Of a DNA stretch of 64,000 bases, positions 1 to 10,477 are shown piece after piece. Position 1 is the stretch's first letter. The number at the start of each line of letters is the position of its first letter. Source of the stretch: Achatina immaculata. Lineage: Eukaryota; Mollusca; Gastropoda; Stylommatophora; Achatinidae. A program made the translations under genes and the position numbers. The notes under the pieces are model-generated. The model searched no databases. It had not been told where the DNA came from and saw only the letters and a list, made by a program, of their open reading frames with translations. The DNA is taken from positions 50,580,930 through 50,644,929 of the forward strand of contig CM019692.1 of assembly GCA_009760885.1 (NCBI GenBank), written 5' to 3'.

Positions 1-59
1 CTGATGATCTGAAGGAGTTGTGTTGTTGTTCCGCTCTCTACGGTAGAGAGTTTCCTGCA
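1..59 (-). repeat. Short dispersed repeat with internal hairpin
   Basis: Bases 59 back to 1 match 44491-44549 on the other strand almost base for base over 59 bp. The unit contains a perfect 7-bp inverted repeat, CTCTCTA/TAGAGAG, around a 3-nt loop in both copies. It is cut by the window edge, so it may extend further left. No coding content is seen. It could be the end of a foldback or transposable element. Confidence 0.7.
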
Positions 60-60
60 C

Positions 61-240
61 ATAATATCACATAACATAACATAACATCACATAGCATAAC
101 ATAACTTAGCGTAGCATAACATCACACACCATAACATAACATAGTATAACGTAATATAGCATAACATAAAATCACATATCATAACATAACATCACATAGC
201 AGAACATAATATAAGCAACATCACGTAGCATAACATGATG
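61..240. repeat. CATAA-type pentamer low-complexity array
   Basis: About 180 bp of imperfect repetition of cataa/cataac with interspersed catcacatagc, giving roughly 20-bp higher-order periods. No ORF or other element is seen in it. Confidence 0.85.
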
Positions 241-312
241 CAGTGAAAATATAATAGACTATAATGTACCGCAAATACTCGTATTAATGCGTCCATTTAT
301 TGCCTTCTCATT

Positions 313-446
313 TCAGTTGCCGTGCCGGGTGGCGTAGGCGATCATTTCTCTCCACAATTCCCTGTCTTTTGACTTGATTATGAGATCCGCCGTTGACTTT
401 CTTCCTAGCCACACTGACAGCCCATCCAGTAACTTCTCTCTCTCTC

Positions 447-495
<49 letters not shown>

Positions 496-780
496 TTCAT
501 CTGTCTCTTCTTCCGTCAATTTTTCCAGTTGACACAATGTGTTCCAATTTTCCTCTTCTCAGAAAATGTCCTACAAATCTCCCTTGTCTGCCTTTGCTCT
601 TTGTTGTAATTTGCCTTTTAACTCCAGCCTCTCTTAAGATTTCTTCGTTGGTTTTCTTAGCTGTCCATGGTACCTTCAGCATCTTTCTTATGAACCATAT
701 TTCCATGGCCTCCACTTCTCGCTGTACTCTTTTACTCATGGACCGTGCTTCACATTCGTACTGCTTTCTAAAGACATGTA
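313..780 (-). pseudogene. LINE-C reverse transcriptase C-terminus, broken
   Basis: On the minus strand the segment encodes the post-RT C-terminal region of a non-LTR retrotransposon. The motif MLKVPWTAKKTNEEILREAG is followed by a degenerate RxGRFVGHFLRRGKLEHIV and GKIDGRR block, then after a microsatellite by KDRELWREMIAYATRHGN and a stop. The order matches LINE-C at 16279-17110 and 26430-26682. RT and endonuclease domains are absent, so this is a 5'-truncated dead copy. The reading is split by a (GA)n(TA)n tract at 438-492, and the left end lies near base 313. Upstream of 780 it abuts an unrelated LINE fragment on the other strand. Confidence 0.75.
438..492. repeat. (TC)n(TA)n microsatellite inside LINE-C
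   Basis: A compound dinucleotide tract lies inside the LINE-C coding remnant, exactly where the Arg/Gly-rich GRRxRGRxR stretch is found in other copies. It probably grew from that purine-rich coding segment. Confidence 0.9.
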
Positions 781-1215
781 AACATCTGCAGTGGCTTGAG
801 TCATTGCAGAAATCAACGACTGGCAGAGTCGCCTTCATCTATGCTCCTGGGCATGCGGGCAACCAGGGAAATGTGAGAGCTGATAGGATGGCTGTAATTG
901 CCATCATTGCAGATTGACAACCACTGGATCGAGCTGATATTGATAACGCCCTCAGAGAGAAAGGCATAGTGGAGGACTTCGAGGGCAGTGAATCTCCATC
1001 TCTACTCAGACTGAGAGAGAGCTGGGAACACAGATCGGCATGCACATGAACGAGAGGCATACTGAACATGCGAGACAACTTGTCAACCAACACAGGACAG
1101 AAACTATCAAGACGCTAATGGATATACTGATTGGGGGGGGGGGGGGGGGGGAGGAGGGTCTGAGCACCCATGGACATATCCGGAGAGCAATGATGATGGC
1201 CCAGACCATAAACCA
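781..1215 (+). pseudogene. LINE-H RNase H fragment
   Basis: The plus-strand translation keeps the end of a LINE RNase H domain: QKSTTGRVAFIYAPGHAG followed by NVRADR, the usual W(I/V)PGHxGxxGNExADxLA block in degenerate form. A paralogue at 48884-49300 aligns throughout, and there the reading continues into a CTCPEC knuckle-like segment of the Cys/His C-terminal region. The frame closes at 917, and a poly-G run interrupts the homology near 1134. It is a dead, 5'-truncated copy. Confidence 0.7.
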
Positions 1216-1225
1216 TTAAAAAATT

Positions 1226-1420
1226 TCCATATAATTCACCAAGCCAGAACTGGTTTTAATGTTACATGTAACTTCTATAGTACAGAGAATCACTGCGCCA
1301 ATCAAACATTAGTACGGTTGCCCATGGATGAAGAAGACTTGTGGCTGGCGGTGACTTCTATCCTGTGTGTTCTCCGCTTGCTAAATTGTCAAAAGTGCCT
1401 TACTCTCGGAATGCTGAAGG
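1226..1420. repeat. Dispersed repeat, inverted copy at 4400-4577
   Basis: The segment beginning ATATAATTCACCAAGCCAG and running through CAGAGAATCACTGCGCCAA is repeated in reverse complement at about 4400-4577, about 3 kb away. Both copies extend through a 'cttgtggctggc' stretch. No clear coding content is seen. The element is unassigned. Confidence 0.7.
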
Positions 1421-1759
1421 TCAGTACAGTTTTTCAAGGAAACCAACCTGTGGAAATTTCGTGGAAAAGAATGGTCAATCCCTGCCCGGGAGGTATAAAC
1501 CTGCCAGTGCTCTTAGACCTGCTACGCTACCTAGGAAAACGCAGCCATAAAATGGAAATGTTGCAATAATACATTTTATTCTAAAACATATTGTAATGTG
1601 CCATCTTTGGTATTGCCTGCAGAAGAGAAACTTATTGAACAGAGCTATTTAAATATAATTCTTAAGCAGATGTCTTCTTCTTTCACTTTAGTACTGTCAA
1701 TATACTGTAATTTAAGTACTGTTAATGTCCGCCGCGCCGAGTTGCACCCTTTAACCTTT

Positions 1760-2742
1760 TTCTGGCGAGATTCTTCAGCTGCCATGCGTGGAGTGGGGCT
1801 CTTCCCGGCTAGTGAAGAAAGGTGCAAATGGGGTTGCCGCGCGGCGCCACTGTGAAAAAGGTGAAAGAAAGGATAATGTGAAGTAATCAGTAGTCTCGAG
1901 GTCAGGACTGCTCAAATCACGGCACCTCTGCTCTGGAGGTCGGCCACGTCATATCGTCACTCATACCGGGTGAATTGCCGGAACCGGCTTAACCCAGGCT
2001 AGATTCTTCGGATGCCACACGTGGGGTGAAACTCCTCCCGGCCAATGAAGAAAATGCGAAAAAGCAATTAGGGTTGCCGTGCGGCGCCGATGTGAATAGG
2101 TGACAGAAAGAATAAAATAAAGCTTAATCGGCATGTCCAGTAGTGTTGCGGCGAGAGCTACTCATACCACGGCACCTCTGCTCTAGAGTCGGGCCACGTC
2201 CGATATACACTCATACTGGTGAAATATGCCTAAACCGGCTTAAACCAGGGGTGAAACTTGATGGCTACTCATGTCACGGTACCTCCGCTCTAGAGGTCGA
2301 TCACGTCCTAAACACGCCCATACTGGGATAATACGCCTAAACCGGCTCAGCCCAGGGGTGAAACTTACTAATCCTCCTGGACAAAAGCTCCGTCTTGGTC
2401 ACAACTAGGAAGAGAGAAAGCCCATCGCTGGACTGGATGCCCAACCACCTCTCACCCAGCGGGGATATACTTATATCCAAAACACTTCGAGGTTTTCCGG
2501 CGAGAAAGTCCAACTCTAGATTAAACTGGTGCAACGTAAGCACGGTGTCACTCAATTCCGCTTCTGCGACCCACCGAGAATACAGGCTCAAGTCCTGCGA
2601 TACTCTGAACCGCTTGTGTTCCTCTCGGGGATCTCGTGTGATCCTTTGGAATACACGGGACCTATCGAGGACCACAGGAGTAAATTCAGTAGGATCACAA
2701 GGCGGTCTTGGTGGTAGAAGCGAACGAAGAAGAAGAGGAGTA
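1760..2742 (+). repeat. R2 composite repeat, copy 1
   Basis: This is a noncoding module chain found five times in the window. Ordered landmarks are 'gcgagattcttcagctgcc', 'cccggccagtgaagaaa', repeated 'cacggcacctctgctctaga' plus 'ggtcggccacgtcc' units, 'taaaccggcttaaaccagg', 'acaaaagctcc', 'aaccacctctcaccc', and a terminal 'gtggtagaagcgaacgaag' with a (GAA)n tail. Short ORFs on either strand are incidental. The A-rich microsatellite tail and the target duplications of other copies point to a non-autonomous retroelement. This copy is flanked on both sides by short 'tactgttaat' repeats. Confidence 0.75.
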
Positions 2743-2803
2743 CTGGTAATATACTGTGAATTTAGTACTGTTAACATACTGTGATTTTAGTACTGTTAAT
2801 ATC
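2742..2803 (+). repeat. Short 'tactgttaatatactgtg' tandem repeat
   Basis: About three degenerate ~24-bp units follow the tail of R2 copy 1. A related pair lies upstream at about 1688-1727 in the same orientation, so R2 copy 1 is bracketed by direct repeats of this motif. Confidence 0.6.
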
Positions 2804-2812
2804 ATCATCATT

Positions 2813-2845
<33 letters not shown>

Positions 2846-2905
2846 GCCTTTCGCTCCCATGAGAGCATAGGCCACGAATAAAGGCTCTCCAATCATCCCT
2901 GTTCT
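2796..2905 (-). pseudogene. LINE-B 3' end with (ATG)n tail
   Basis: The minus strand encodes KNRDDWRAFIRGLCSHGSER followed by a (GATGAT)n tract. This is the same C-terminus as the full LINE-B at 29788-32988, which ends [20 protein letters not shown] with a (GATA)n tail. Only the last ~25 codons remain. The tri- versus tetranucleotide tail is typical of LINE 3' ends. Confidence 0.65.
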
Positions 2906-2929
2906 TGGAATAATTCAATAATATACCGT

Positions 2930-3565
2930 GGACAAATTCATAAGTTATCCGAAAACATCCTCGTTAGAGTGTATCATTCAGTGTACAGAGTGTATCTTTC
3001 AATGTACACAGTGTATCCTTCAGTGTACAGAGTATATAATGTACGAAGAATATCCTTCATTGTACAGAGTATATCCTTCAGTCCAGAAACTATATCCTTC
3101 ATTCTACACAGTATATCCTTCAGTACATAGTATATCATTTAATGTACAGAGTATATCCTTCACTGTATGCGGTATATCCTTCAATGCACAGAGTATATCC
3201 TTCAGTCCAGAAAGTATATCATTCACTGTACACAGTATATCCTTCAGTGCACAAAGTATATTCTTAAGTCCAGAAAGTATATCCTTCACTGTATGTAGTA
3301 TATCCTTCAGTGCACAGAGTATATCCTTGAGTGTACAGAGTATATCCTTCAATGCACAGCCTGTACCCTTCAGTGCACACAATATATCCTTGAATGCACA
3401 GCCTGTACCCTTCAGTGCACAGAGTATATCTTTCAGTGCACAGATTATACCTTTCAGTGCACAGACTATATCCTTCAGTCTATAGACTATATCCTTCAGT
3501 CTATAGACTATATCACTCAGTCTACAGACTATATCCTTCAGTCTACAAAGTTTACACAGTGTTTA
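2930..3565. repeat. 21-bp minisatellite (about 30 units)
   Basis: Degenerate units of 21 bp built around 'gtatatccttcagtgcaca' run for about 630 bp. Because 21 is a multiple of three, several frames on both strands stay open and give 7-residue repetitive peptides. I regard these as by-products of the repeat, not genes. Variant groups (gtccagaa, tctatagac) change along the array. Confidence 0.9.
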
Positions 3566-3630
3566 CACGGTGTAGTTCAAACAAGTCAGATGTTTAATTT
3601 TTCATCCTTATTTTTTAGTTGTTACTCTCT

Positions 3631-3759
3631 TGTGTTCTTTTTTGTGTGTGATCCTTGAAAAAAAAAGGCTTTTGCCGAAATATTGGATTGTTGCATGTTC
3701 TTCATGTACACGCACTCATCTTACTTTATGCCATCTTCGTTCTTGTCCGTTTTCCTCCT
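3631..3759 (+). repeat. R3 dispersed repeat, copy 1
   Basis: About 125 bp reappears in reverse complement at 46475-46600, including the foldback-like block 'ccttgaaa...ggcttttgccgaaatattgg'. No protein coding is evident. The hairpin followed by a 'cgaaat' signature recalls 3'-terminal structures of retroelements, but I cannot assign it. Confidence 0.65.
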
Positions 3760-4399
3760 ATCTTTTCTGTACAACTAAACCTTACTCCTCCGACAACCTG
3801 TGCTACCAGAACCAACGTCACTTCTTTTAGTTACTGCAGTGTCTTGATATTTGTATAGTAACACAAATGCATAAAGGTTTCTAAGTGAAAATGGTTAGAT
3901 TACCGTAATTTTGCCATGTCAAGTTTAAAAACAAAAGTAAACTTGGATCGGGCTTTGAGTGCAAGAAATAAACTAAACTAAACTTGCGAGTGTCAATCTT
4001 TAAAACTTTCTTTAAACCGGAGGAAAGAAAACAGAAAATACGTAAAACGGAAACGAGCTCAGCGAATGACAGAGAGAGGCCCGACGAGACTAGGACGGGG
4101 GTTCGTTTAATTAATGAATGTAGGAAAAGTTAGATTCTTATTGGACGTTTTTATTTACAAATCACGTGACGTCTACATGCTTTTGCTCGTCCTATTTCTT
4201 TGCTACCTCCAGGGGAGGGGGGAGGGGGAGGAAGTTGGCAGATGGGAATTTTGGAAAGGAAAGCCAGGGCGGCGGGTGATGGGTGGGGGGGAGTGGGTGT
4301 CTTGTTGTTTATATAACCCACGTAGTCATTTGCGTCGGTGGATAAAATAACCAGCGTGTGAAAGTTAACATGACCCAGTTAAAACAGGCTTTGATTAAT
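3760..4399. other. No gene seen
   Basis: Mostly A+T-rich unique-looking sequence, with a G-rich stretch at 4210-4300. Short ORFs show no recognisable domain. Confidence 0.6.
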
Positions 4400-4577
4400 G
4401 CGTTAATATTAAGAAAACAACCCACACATCCGCTGCGCTCATTCCTGTCACTGCCAGCCACAAGGCACCATACTTCATTCATGGCCAGCCCTACTAATGT
4501 TTGGTTGGCGCAGTGATTCTCTGTACTATTAGAAGGTACAGGTAACATGAAACCAGTGCTGGCTTGGTGAATTATAT
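4400..4577. repeat. Inverted partner of the 1226-1420 repeat
   Basis: The reverse complement aligns with 1226-1420, best over 4480-4577. It directly precedes satellite A, whose first unit begins within 5 bp of its end. Confidence 0.7.
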
Positions 4578-4580
4578 AGT

Positions 4581-5061
4581 GTTTCCCTACAGTTCATGCA
4601 TAATATGGTTCTTTCTTGCTAGAGTAAGCTCCACAGTTTTTCCTACAGTTCATGCTTAATGTGGTTATTTGTTGTAAAACTCCTGTTTTTCCTACAGTTC
4701 ATGCTTAATGTGGTTCTTCCTTGCTAGAGTAAGCTCCACAGTTCTTCCTACGGTTTATGCTTAATGTTGTTCTTTGTTGTTAAACTCCTGTTTTTCCTAC
4801 AGTTCATGCTTAATGTGGTTCTTCGTTGCTAGAATAAAGTCCACAGTTTTTCTTACAAATCATGTTTAATATGGTTCTTCGTTGCTAGAATAAGCTCCAC
4901 AGCTTTTCTTACAAATCATGCTTAATATGGTTCTTCCTTGCTAGAATAAGCTTCACAGTTTTTCTTACAAATAATGCTTAATGTGGTTCTTCGTTGCTAG
5001 AATAAGCTCCACAGTTTTTTCTTACACATCATGCTTAATACGATTCTTCATTGCTAGAAAT
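4581..5061 (+). repeat. Satellite A array (56/49-bp units)
   Basis: Nine units carry 'tttttcctacagttcatgc', 'aatgtggttcttcgttgc' and 'gaataagctccacag'. The first four units alternate 56 bp and 49 bp forms, the short form ending 'aaactcctg', which is a small higher-order repeat. The later units are all the 56-bp type with 'cttacaaatcatg'. The same satellite occurs in reverse complement at 8441-9083. Confidence 0.9.
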
Positions 5062-5297
5062 AAGTCCATGTCTGAAGACCAAGCTCTAAACTATTTGAAA
5101 TAAGACCACGCTCTAAACTATATGAAATAAGTCCATGTCTGAAGACCATTCTCTAAACTATATGAAAATGTTTCTTATATCTGTATGAAATAAGTCCATG
5201 CTCTAAACTATATGACATAAGACAATGCTCTAAACTATATGAAATAAGGCAATATCTGAAGACCATGTTCTAAACTATATGAAATAAGACCATGTCT
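5062..5297 (+). repeat. Satellite B array (40-bp units), left part
   Basis: Units of about 40 bp read 'tccatgtctgaagaccatg' plus 'ctctaaactatatgaaataa', with shortened variants. The array is broken at 5297 by R2 copy 2 and resumes at 6451-6490. The inverted counterpart is at 9084-9785. Confidence 0.9.
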
Positions 5298-6450
5298 TCT
5301 TCTTCCTCTTCTTCTTCTTTTCCTTCTTCTTCGTTCGCTTTTACCTCAAGATCGCTCCATGATCCTAATAAATTTACTCCTGTGGTCCTTGGTAGGTCCT
5401 GTGGTCCTACTGTGGTCCCCGAGAGGACTACAAGAGATCCACAAGAGGACCACAAGAGGTTCAGAGAATCGCGGAGCTTGGACCTGTATTCTCGATGGGT
5501 CACAGAAGCGGGATTGCGTGACACCGTGGTTTTCGTTGCACCAGTTTAATGTAGAGTTGAACTTTCTAACTGGAAAACCTCGACGTGTTTTTGGTATCAG
5601 TAAACACACGGAGGGTGAGAGGTGGTTGCCCATCCAGCCTTAAGTTGGTCTTTCTCATCGGAAAATATCGACGTGTTTTGGATATTAGTATATCCCCGCC
5701 GGGTGAGAGGTGGTTGCCCATCCAGTCCAGCGTTGGACTTTCACCGGAAAACCTCAGCGTGATTAGAATACGCATGCAACCCCGTCGAGTGACAGGTTGT
5801 TGCCTACCTAGACTGCACTGGTCCAGTGTTTCCAACTTCAGCATTTTGTGGTCGTGGCCGCTACCCTTCCTAGTTGTGACCAGGACGGAGCTTTTGTCCA
5901 GGAGGACGAAACCTCGTCACTAGTAAGTTTCACCCCTGGTTTAAGCCGGTTTAGGCATATTTCATCAGTTTGGGTGTATATCGGACGTGGCCGGCCTCTG
6001 AAGCAGAGGTGCCGTGGAAGAGTAGCTCTCGCCGCGAGACTACTGGATATACCAATTAAACTTCACTTTATGTTTTCCATCACATTTTCACAGCGGCGCC
6101 GCTCGACAACGCTAATCGCATTTTCGCATTTTCTTCATTGGCCGGGAGCAGTTTCACCCCACTCGCGGCAGCCGAAGAATCTCGCCAGCAGTGTCTTAGT
6201 TTAACCCCTGGGTTAAGCCGGTTTAGGAAATCTGCTCCAGTATGGGTGTATATAGGACGTGGCCGGCCTCTAGAACAGAGGTGCCGTGATTTGAGTAGTC
6301 CTGACCTTACGACTACTAGTTACTTCACTTAATCCTTTCCTTCACCTTTTCCACGACGGTGCTGCGCGGCAACCCTTGTTGATTTTTTCTTCATTGGCCG
6401 GGAGGAGTTTCACCCCACGCACGGCATATGAAGAATCTCGCCAGCAGCGG
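5298..6450 (-). repeat. R2 composite repeat, copy 2, inserted in satellite B
   Basis: The full module order of R2 is present on the minus strand, with the (GAA)n tail (read as TTC on plus) at the left end next to 5298. The flanks are satellite B on both sides. The 12-bp strings at 5286-5297 (aagaccatgtct) and 6451-6462 (aagtccgtgtct) differ at two positions and are a plausible target-site duplication. At about 1.15 kb it is one of the most complete copies. No protein frame is conserved between copies, so I read it as a noncoding, SINE-like or LINE-derived element. Confidence 0.75.
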
Positions 6451-6490
6451 AAGTCCGTGTCTGAAGACCATGCTCTAAACAATATGAAAC
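6451..6490 (+). repeat. Satellite B, resumed unit
   Basis: One 40-bp unit of satellite B continues the array interrupted by R2 copy 2. Confidence 0.8.
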
Positions 6491-7165
6491 ACCAAACACT
6501 CTTTATTCATTAACTGTTAAACTAACACGAACAGTTAAAAAAAAAGCTGCAATCATGATTGAAAAAAATTAATTTTAAACTGTCGCAGATGGTAAAAAAA
6601 AACAAAACAAAACAAAAAACGGTTCCGGTCGTTTCTTGACCAAACATGGCGATCGTAGTGAATGCTTAAAAATTATGTTCGTGTATCCTTGATGCCATTC
6701 GGTAGTCTAAGAATTAATCTGGTACAACTGAGAAAAAAATACAGTTTGAATCCTCGTCTTTAATATGAGTCTTGGGATACCAATATAATTTTTTTTTCAA
6801 TAAAAGCTATGATTTCTTTTTTTTTTTTTAGATTGTCCACCTCGTAGCAAAGACTTGTCATAGGACGGGACTCGACAGTTTTTAAATGAGAGCGTTTATG
6901 ATTTAGTGCCGGATTTCAGAAGAAAAAAAAAGCGCCAGTACTTGAAAGATATTTTTAAACAGAACAATATCAACAAAAAGTGAATTATTATTTTAAAAAA
7001 TATTTTCCCACAACTTTCAAAGTTTTTCTTACTTACATTACACATCACTTCGAGTACCTGGTGTAACTTTACATACATGTAACATGAGGTCCACCTCCAG
7101 ACAGACATGGCATGGGATACTTCAGTGGCAACATTTCAATCATATCGTAGATATATGATTCGGGT
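6491..7165. other. A+T-rich, no gene seen
   Basis: Homopolymer-rich A/T sequence with no recognisable coding or repeat element. Confidence 0.6.
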
Positions 7166-7167
7166 CT

Positions 7168-7333
7168 TGGCGTATCAAGAAGATCTGGTGGTGTATCAAG
7201 AAGATCTGCTGGTGTATCAAGAAGATCTGGTGGTGTATCAAGAAGATCTGCTGGTGTATCAAGAAGATCTGCTGGTGTATCAAGAAGATCTGGTGGTGTA
7301 TCAAGAAGATCTGCTGGTGTATCAAGAAGATGT
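7168..7333. repeat. 21-bp minisatellite (about 8 units)
   Basis: Nearly perfect 21-bp units centred on 'gtatcaagaagatctgctg' alternate a gctggt and a ggtggt ending. Open frames on both strands (YQEDLLV on plus, LLDTPAD on minus) follow from a 7-codon unit without stops. No flanking coding sequence supports a real protein. Confidence 0.9.
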
Positions 7334-7831
7334 GACCCCTCCTTCACAAAACTAGTCAATGGTTGTTTGAAACTTCGAATGGTTATATATTATACACAGT
7401 CATCCAACCATACATTATAAACAGACATAGAGCATAATCTACTGAAGTTTAATGCTCCAGATACTGCAAAGAGTTCAAAGAATCCCTGCCACGGGGGGAC
7501 TAGTAATGAAGGGCAAACGCTTAGAATGAAAGTATATAAATGACTACAGTGGAATACGCAGTGAGTAGGTGTTTCTTGCTCTGTAACTGCCTCTCTAATC
7601 ATTGTATAAAGAACTTTAATCATCGTCATAATCATCATTATCTTATTGTTATTATTATTTCCTCCATTTCTTCTCTTTATTCTTCTTGTTCTTCCCGACC
7701 TTCTTCTTCTTCTTCTTTCATTTCATAACAAGAGGTTAGCGCTAGAAACACTAGTTTTCTGTTGCAGTGGCATCATGGGAATGTTACATCTTTTAGAGAG
7801 ATTTAGATGGGAGTTGTGGGGGTAAAGATGC
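7334..7831. other. No gene seen; (TTC)n tract
   Basis: Unique-looking sequence ends in a pyrimidine-rich tract (about 7655-7720). No domain is recognised. Confidence 0.6.
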
Positions 7832-8160
7832 TGTCTGGTCAGACGATCAGCCACCCATAGCCGATACCCTAGCGTCAGGGTTACCGAATCATACCTGACC
7901 AAGATCCTGTCCCATCTCTTCTTTCGTATCCCTAGTGACAGCCCTACCCTGGCTAACAGGGCAGGGATCGCCATAGTCCCCTTGGTGGTGGAGTCTGCTA
8001 AAGAAGCATTGCACACTCTCTGCTTTTTTAGCTGTATGCCCGTACTGGAAAAAATAGCTGTCATAACTCGCTCCCGCGCATTTTCGATGCTGTAGCCCAA
8101 CACATCCAAAGCATCGGCTGCAAAGAACACCAGCTCGCAGTTACAGGGAGACAGCACAAG
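7832..8160 (-). repeat. R1 dispersed repeat, copy 1
   Basis: This shares about 320 bp with 19493-19800, 22532-22850 and 42862-43150. Landmarks on the minus strand are 'tccctgtaactgcgag', 'gcagccgatgct', 'gactccaccacc', 'gactatggcgatccctg' and 'gtcaggtatgattcggtaac'. Read in one frame it gives CNCELVFFAADA, partly kept in the other copies, which hints at a decayed coding origin. I do not recognise the family. Confidence 0.7.
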
Positions 8161-8440
8161 ACAAGATAAGATATGGAAGTTTAGCAGCTTCTTCTCATCA
8201 AGTCACTGTTGTCTTTGTCTTCTTTAAGTCTGGATGGGACCTAGCAGAGATTATATGTAGTGTCATTCTGGAAGTGCTAGTGTCTTTCATCGTGTGCAGA
8301 TGATCCTTCAATGGGCAATGACCTTAAAATTACACAAAATAGTGTCATTTGTTCAGTATTAGATAGAAGAACGTTCTTGTTGCGCTTTGGCGAGATGGAT
8401 TTCCTTTCGCTTTTAATTTCATTTTTTAGTTATACCCAAG
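8161..8440. other. No gene seen
   Basis: Short unassigned sequence between R1 and the inverted satellite A array. Confidence 0.5.
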
Positions 8441-9083
8441 ACTCCCAAATATGTGGAAAAACTGTGGATTTTTTTCCGTTTTTAAACTTGAGTTGTGTGG
8501 GAAAACTCTGGATTCTCTAGCTATTAGCAACATAGAACCATATTAAGCATTAACCATAGGAAAAACTTCGAGTTTTCTCTAGCAACGAGAAAACCACATT
8601 AAGCATGAATTATAAGAAAAACTGTGGAGCTTATTCTAGCAAGAAAGCACCATATTAAGCATGAACTGAAGGAAAAACTGTGGAGCTTACTTTAGCAACG
8701 AAGAACCACATTAAGCATGAACTTAGGAAAAACTGTGGAGCTTACTATAGCAACGAAGAACCATATTAAGCATGAACTGTAGGAAAAACTGTAGCGCTTA
8801 CTCTAGCAACGAAGAACCATATTAAGCATGAACTGTAGGAAAAACTGTGGAGCTTACTCTAGCAACGAAGAACCATATTAAGCATGAACTGTAGGAAAAA
8901 CTGTGGAGCTTATTCTAGCAACGAAGAACCATATTAAGCATGATTTGTAAGAAAAGCTGTGGAGCTTACTCTATCAACGAAGAACCATATTAAACATGAT
9001 TTGTAAGAAAAACTGTGGACCTTATTCTAGCAACAAAGAACCATATTAAGCATAAACTGTAGGAAAAACTGTGAAGCTTACTC
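8441..9083 (-). repeat. Satellite A array, inverted copy
   Basis: About 10 units of 'gaaaaactgtggagcttac', 'tctagcaacgaagaacc' and 'atattaagcatgaactgtag' form the reverse complement of 4581-5061. The leftmost units (8441-8520) are highly diverged, as expected at an array edge. Confidence 0.9.
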
Positions 9084-9785
9084 ATATATGAACTTATTTC
9101 ACATAGTTTAAACCAAGGCCTTCAGATGTGGAGTTATTTCATATAGTTTAGAGCATGGTCTTATTTCATATAGTTTGGACCATGGTCCTATTTTATATAG
9201 TTTAGAGCGTGGTCTTTTTTCAAATAGTTTAGAGCAATATCAAATTTCAGATAGTTTAGAGCTTGGTCTTCAGACATGGACGTATTTCATATAGTTTAGA
9301 GCATGGTCTTATTTCATATAGTTTAGAGCATGGTTTTCAAACATGGACTTATTTCATATAGTTTAGACAATGGTCTTATTTCATATAGTTTAGAGCTTAG
9401 TATTCAGATATCGACTTATTTCATATAGTTTAGAGCACAGACTTCAAACATTGACTTATTTCATATGGTTTAGAACAAGATCTTCAGAAATCGACTTATT
9501 TCATATGGTTTAGAGCATGGTCTTCAGACATGGATTTATTTCTTATAGTTTAGAGCATGATCTTCAAAAATGGACTTATTTCATATAGTTTAGAACATGG
9601 TCTTCAGATATCGACTTATTTCATATAGTTTAGAGCACAGACTTCAAACATAGACGTATTTCATATAGTTTAGAACAAGATCTTCAGAAATTGATTTATT
9701 TCATATAATTTAGAGCAAGATCTTCAGAAATCGACTTTTTCATGTAGTTTAGAGCACTGCCTTCAGACATGGACTTTTTTGGGTC
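9084..9785 (-). repeat. Satellite B array, inverted copy
   Basis: About 18 units of 'acttatttcatatagttta' plus 'gagcatggtcttcagacatgg' variants form the reverse complement of 5062-5297. Alternating full 40-bp and short ~27-bp forms are visible. Confidence 0.9.
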
Positions 9786-9829
9786 CGTAAACTTAAATGC
9801 TAAAATGATATAGAACATGAAACTGGACA

Positions 9830-9965
9830 CAAAGAGAGAGAGAAAGAGGAAGGGAGAGGGAGAGAGAGTTTTGAGAGAGAGAGAGAGAGAGAGAAAGAGA
9901 GGGAGAGAAAGGGAGAGAAAGAGAGAGAGAAAGAGAGGGAGAGAAAGGGAGAGAAAGAGAGGGGG
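9830..9965. repeat. (GA)n / GGGAGA purine tract
   Basis: A purine-only stretch of about 135 bp. Open frames over it are compositional. Confidence 0.9.
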
Positions 9966-10477
9966 GGAATTATTATCTGGTTTTATATCTCCGAGTTGTG
10001 GCCCCAGCCGGAAGTACCTGAGACAGGAGGGAGAGGAATGGAGGAGATTAAACCCCGACCTTTCTGTACTCCTCCATAATTTTAACCACTTCCACCAAGA
10101 GTAAGGGGGAAAACAAAATATAAAAAAAAATCCAGACTGTTTGTTCATAAATGTCGCTTCATGATGGGTTTAATTTGTCTATCCCTCTCCCCCCCCCCCG
10201 CCTCACCTACCAAATCTCCCCCCCCCCCTTTTTTAACAAGCCTAGACTTAGCGATTGGTGGATTGGAATGTAGGCCATTGTTAAATCTGCAGACAGGTTG
10301 TTATAGCCGACCTCGACCGTGAATGATCTTTGTTAATTTATGGTAGGACTTGGATATGGTTTCTGATTTCCCAATTTCGATAAAGTGACGAACAAAATGG
10401 CTCCCGTTCACTTTGTGATGCTGTGACTTAGTCGCAAGAGAGCTGGAGTGAATTTATGAGCGATTGTGTGATTGTGA
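9966..10477. other. No gene seen; poly-C runs
   Basis: Includes C-runs at 10189-10200 and 10219-10228. No coding match is recognised. Confidence 0.55.

Noticed and set aside
2928..3485. 185-codon plus ORF
   Set aside because: Product of a 7-codon minisatellite without stops; the first codons are not supported by any signal.
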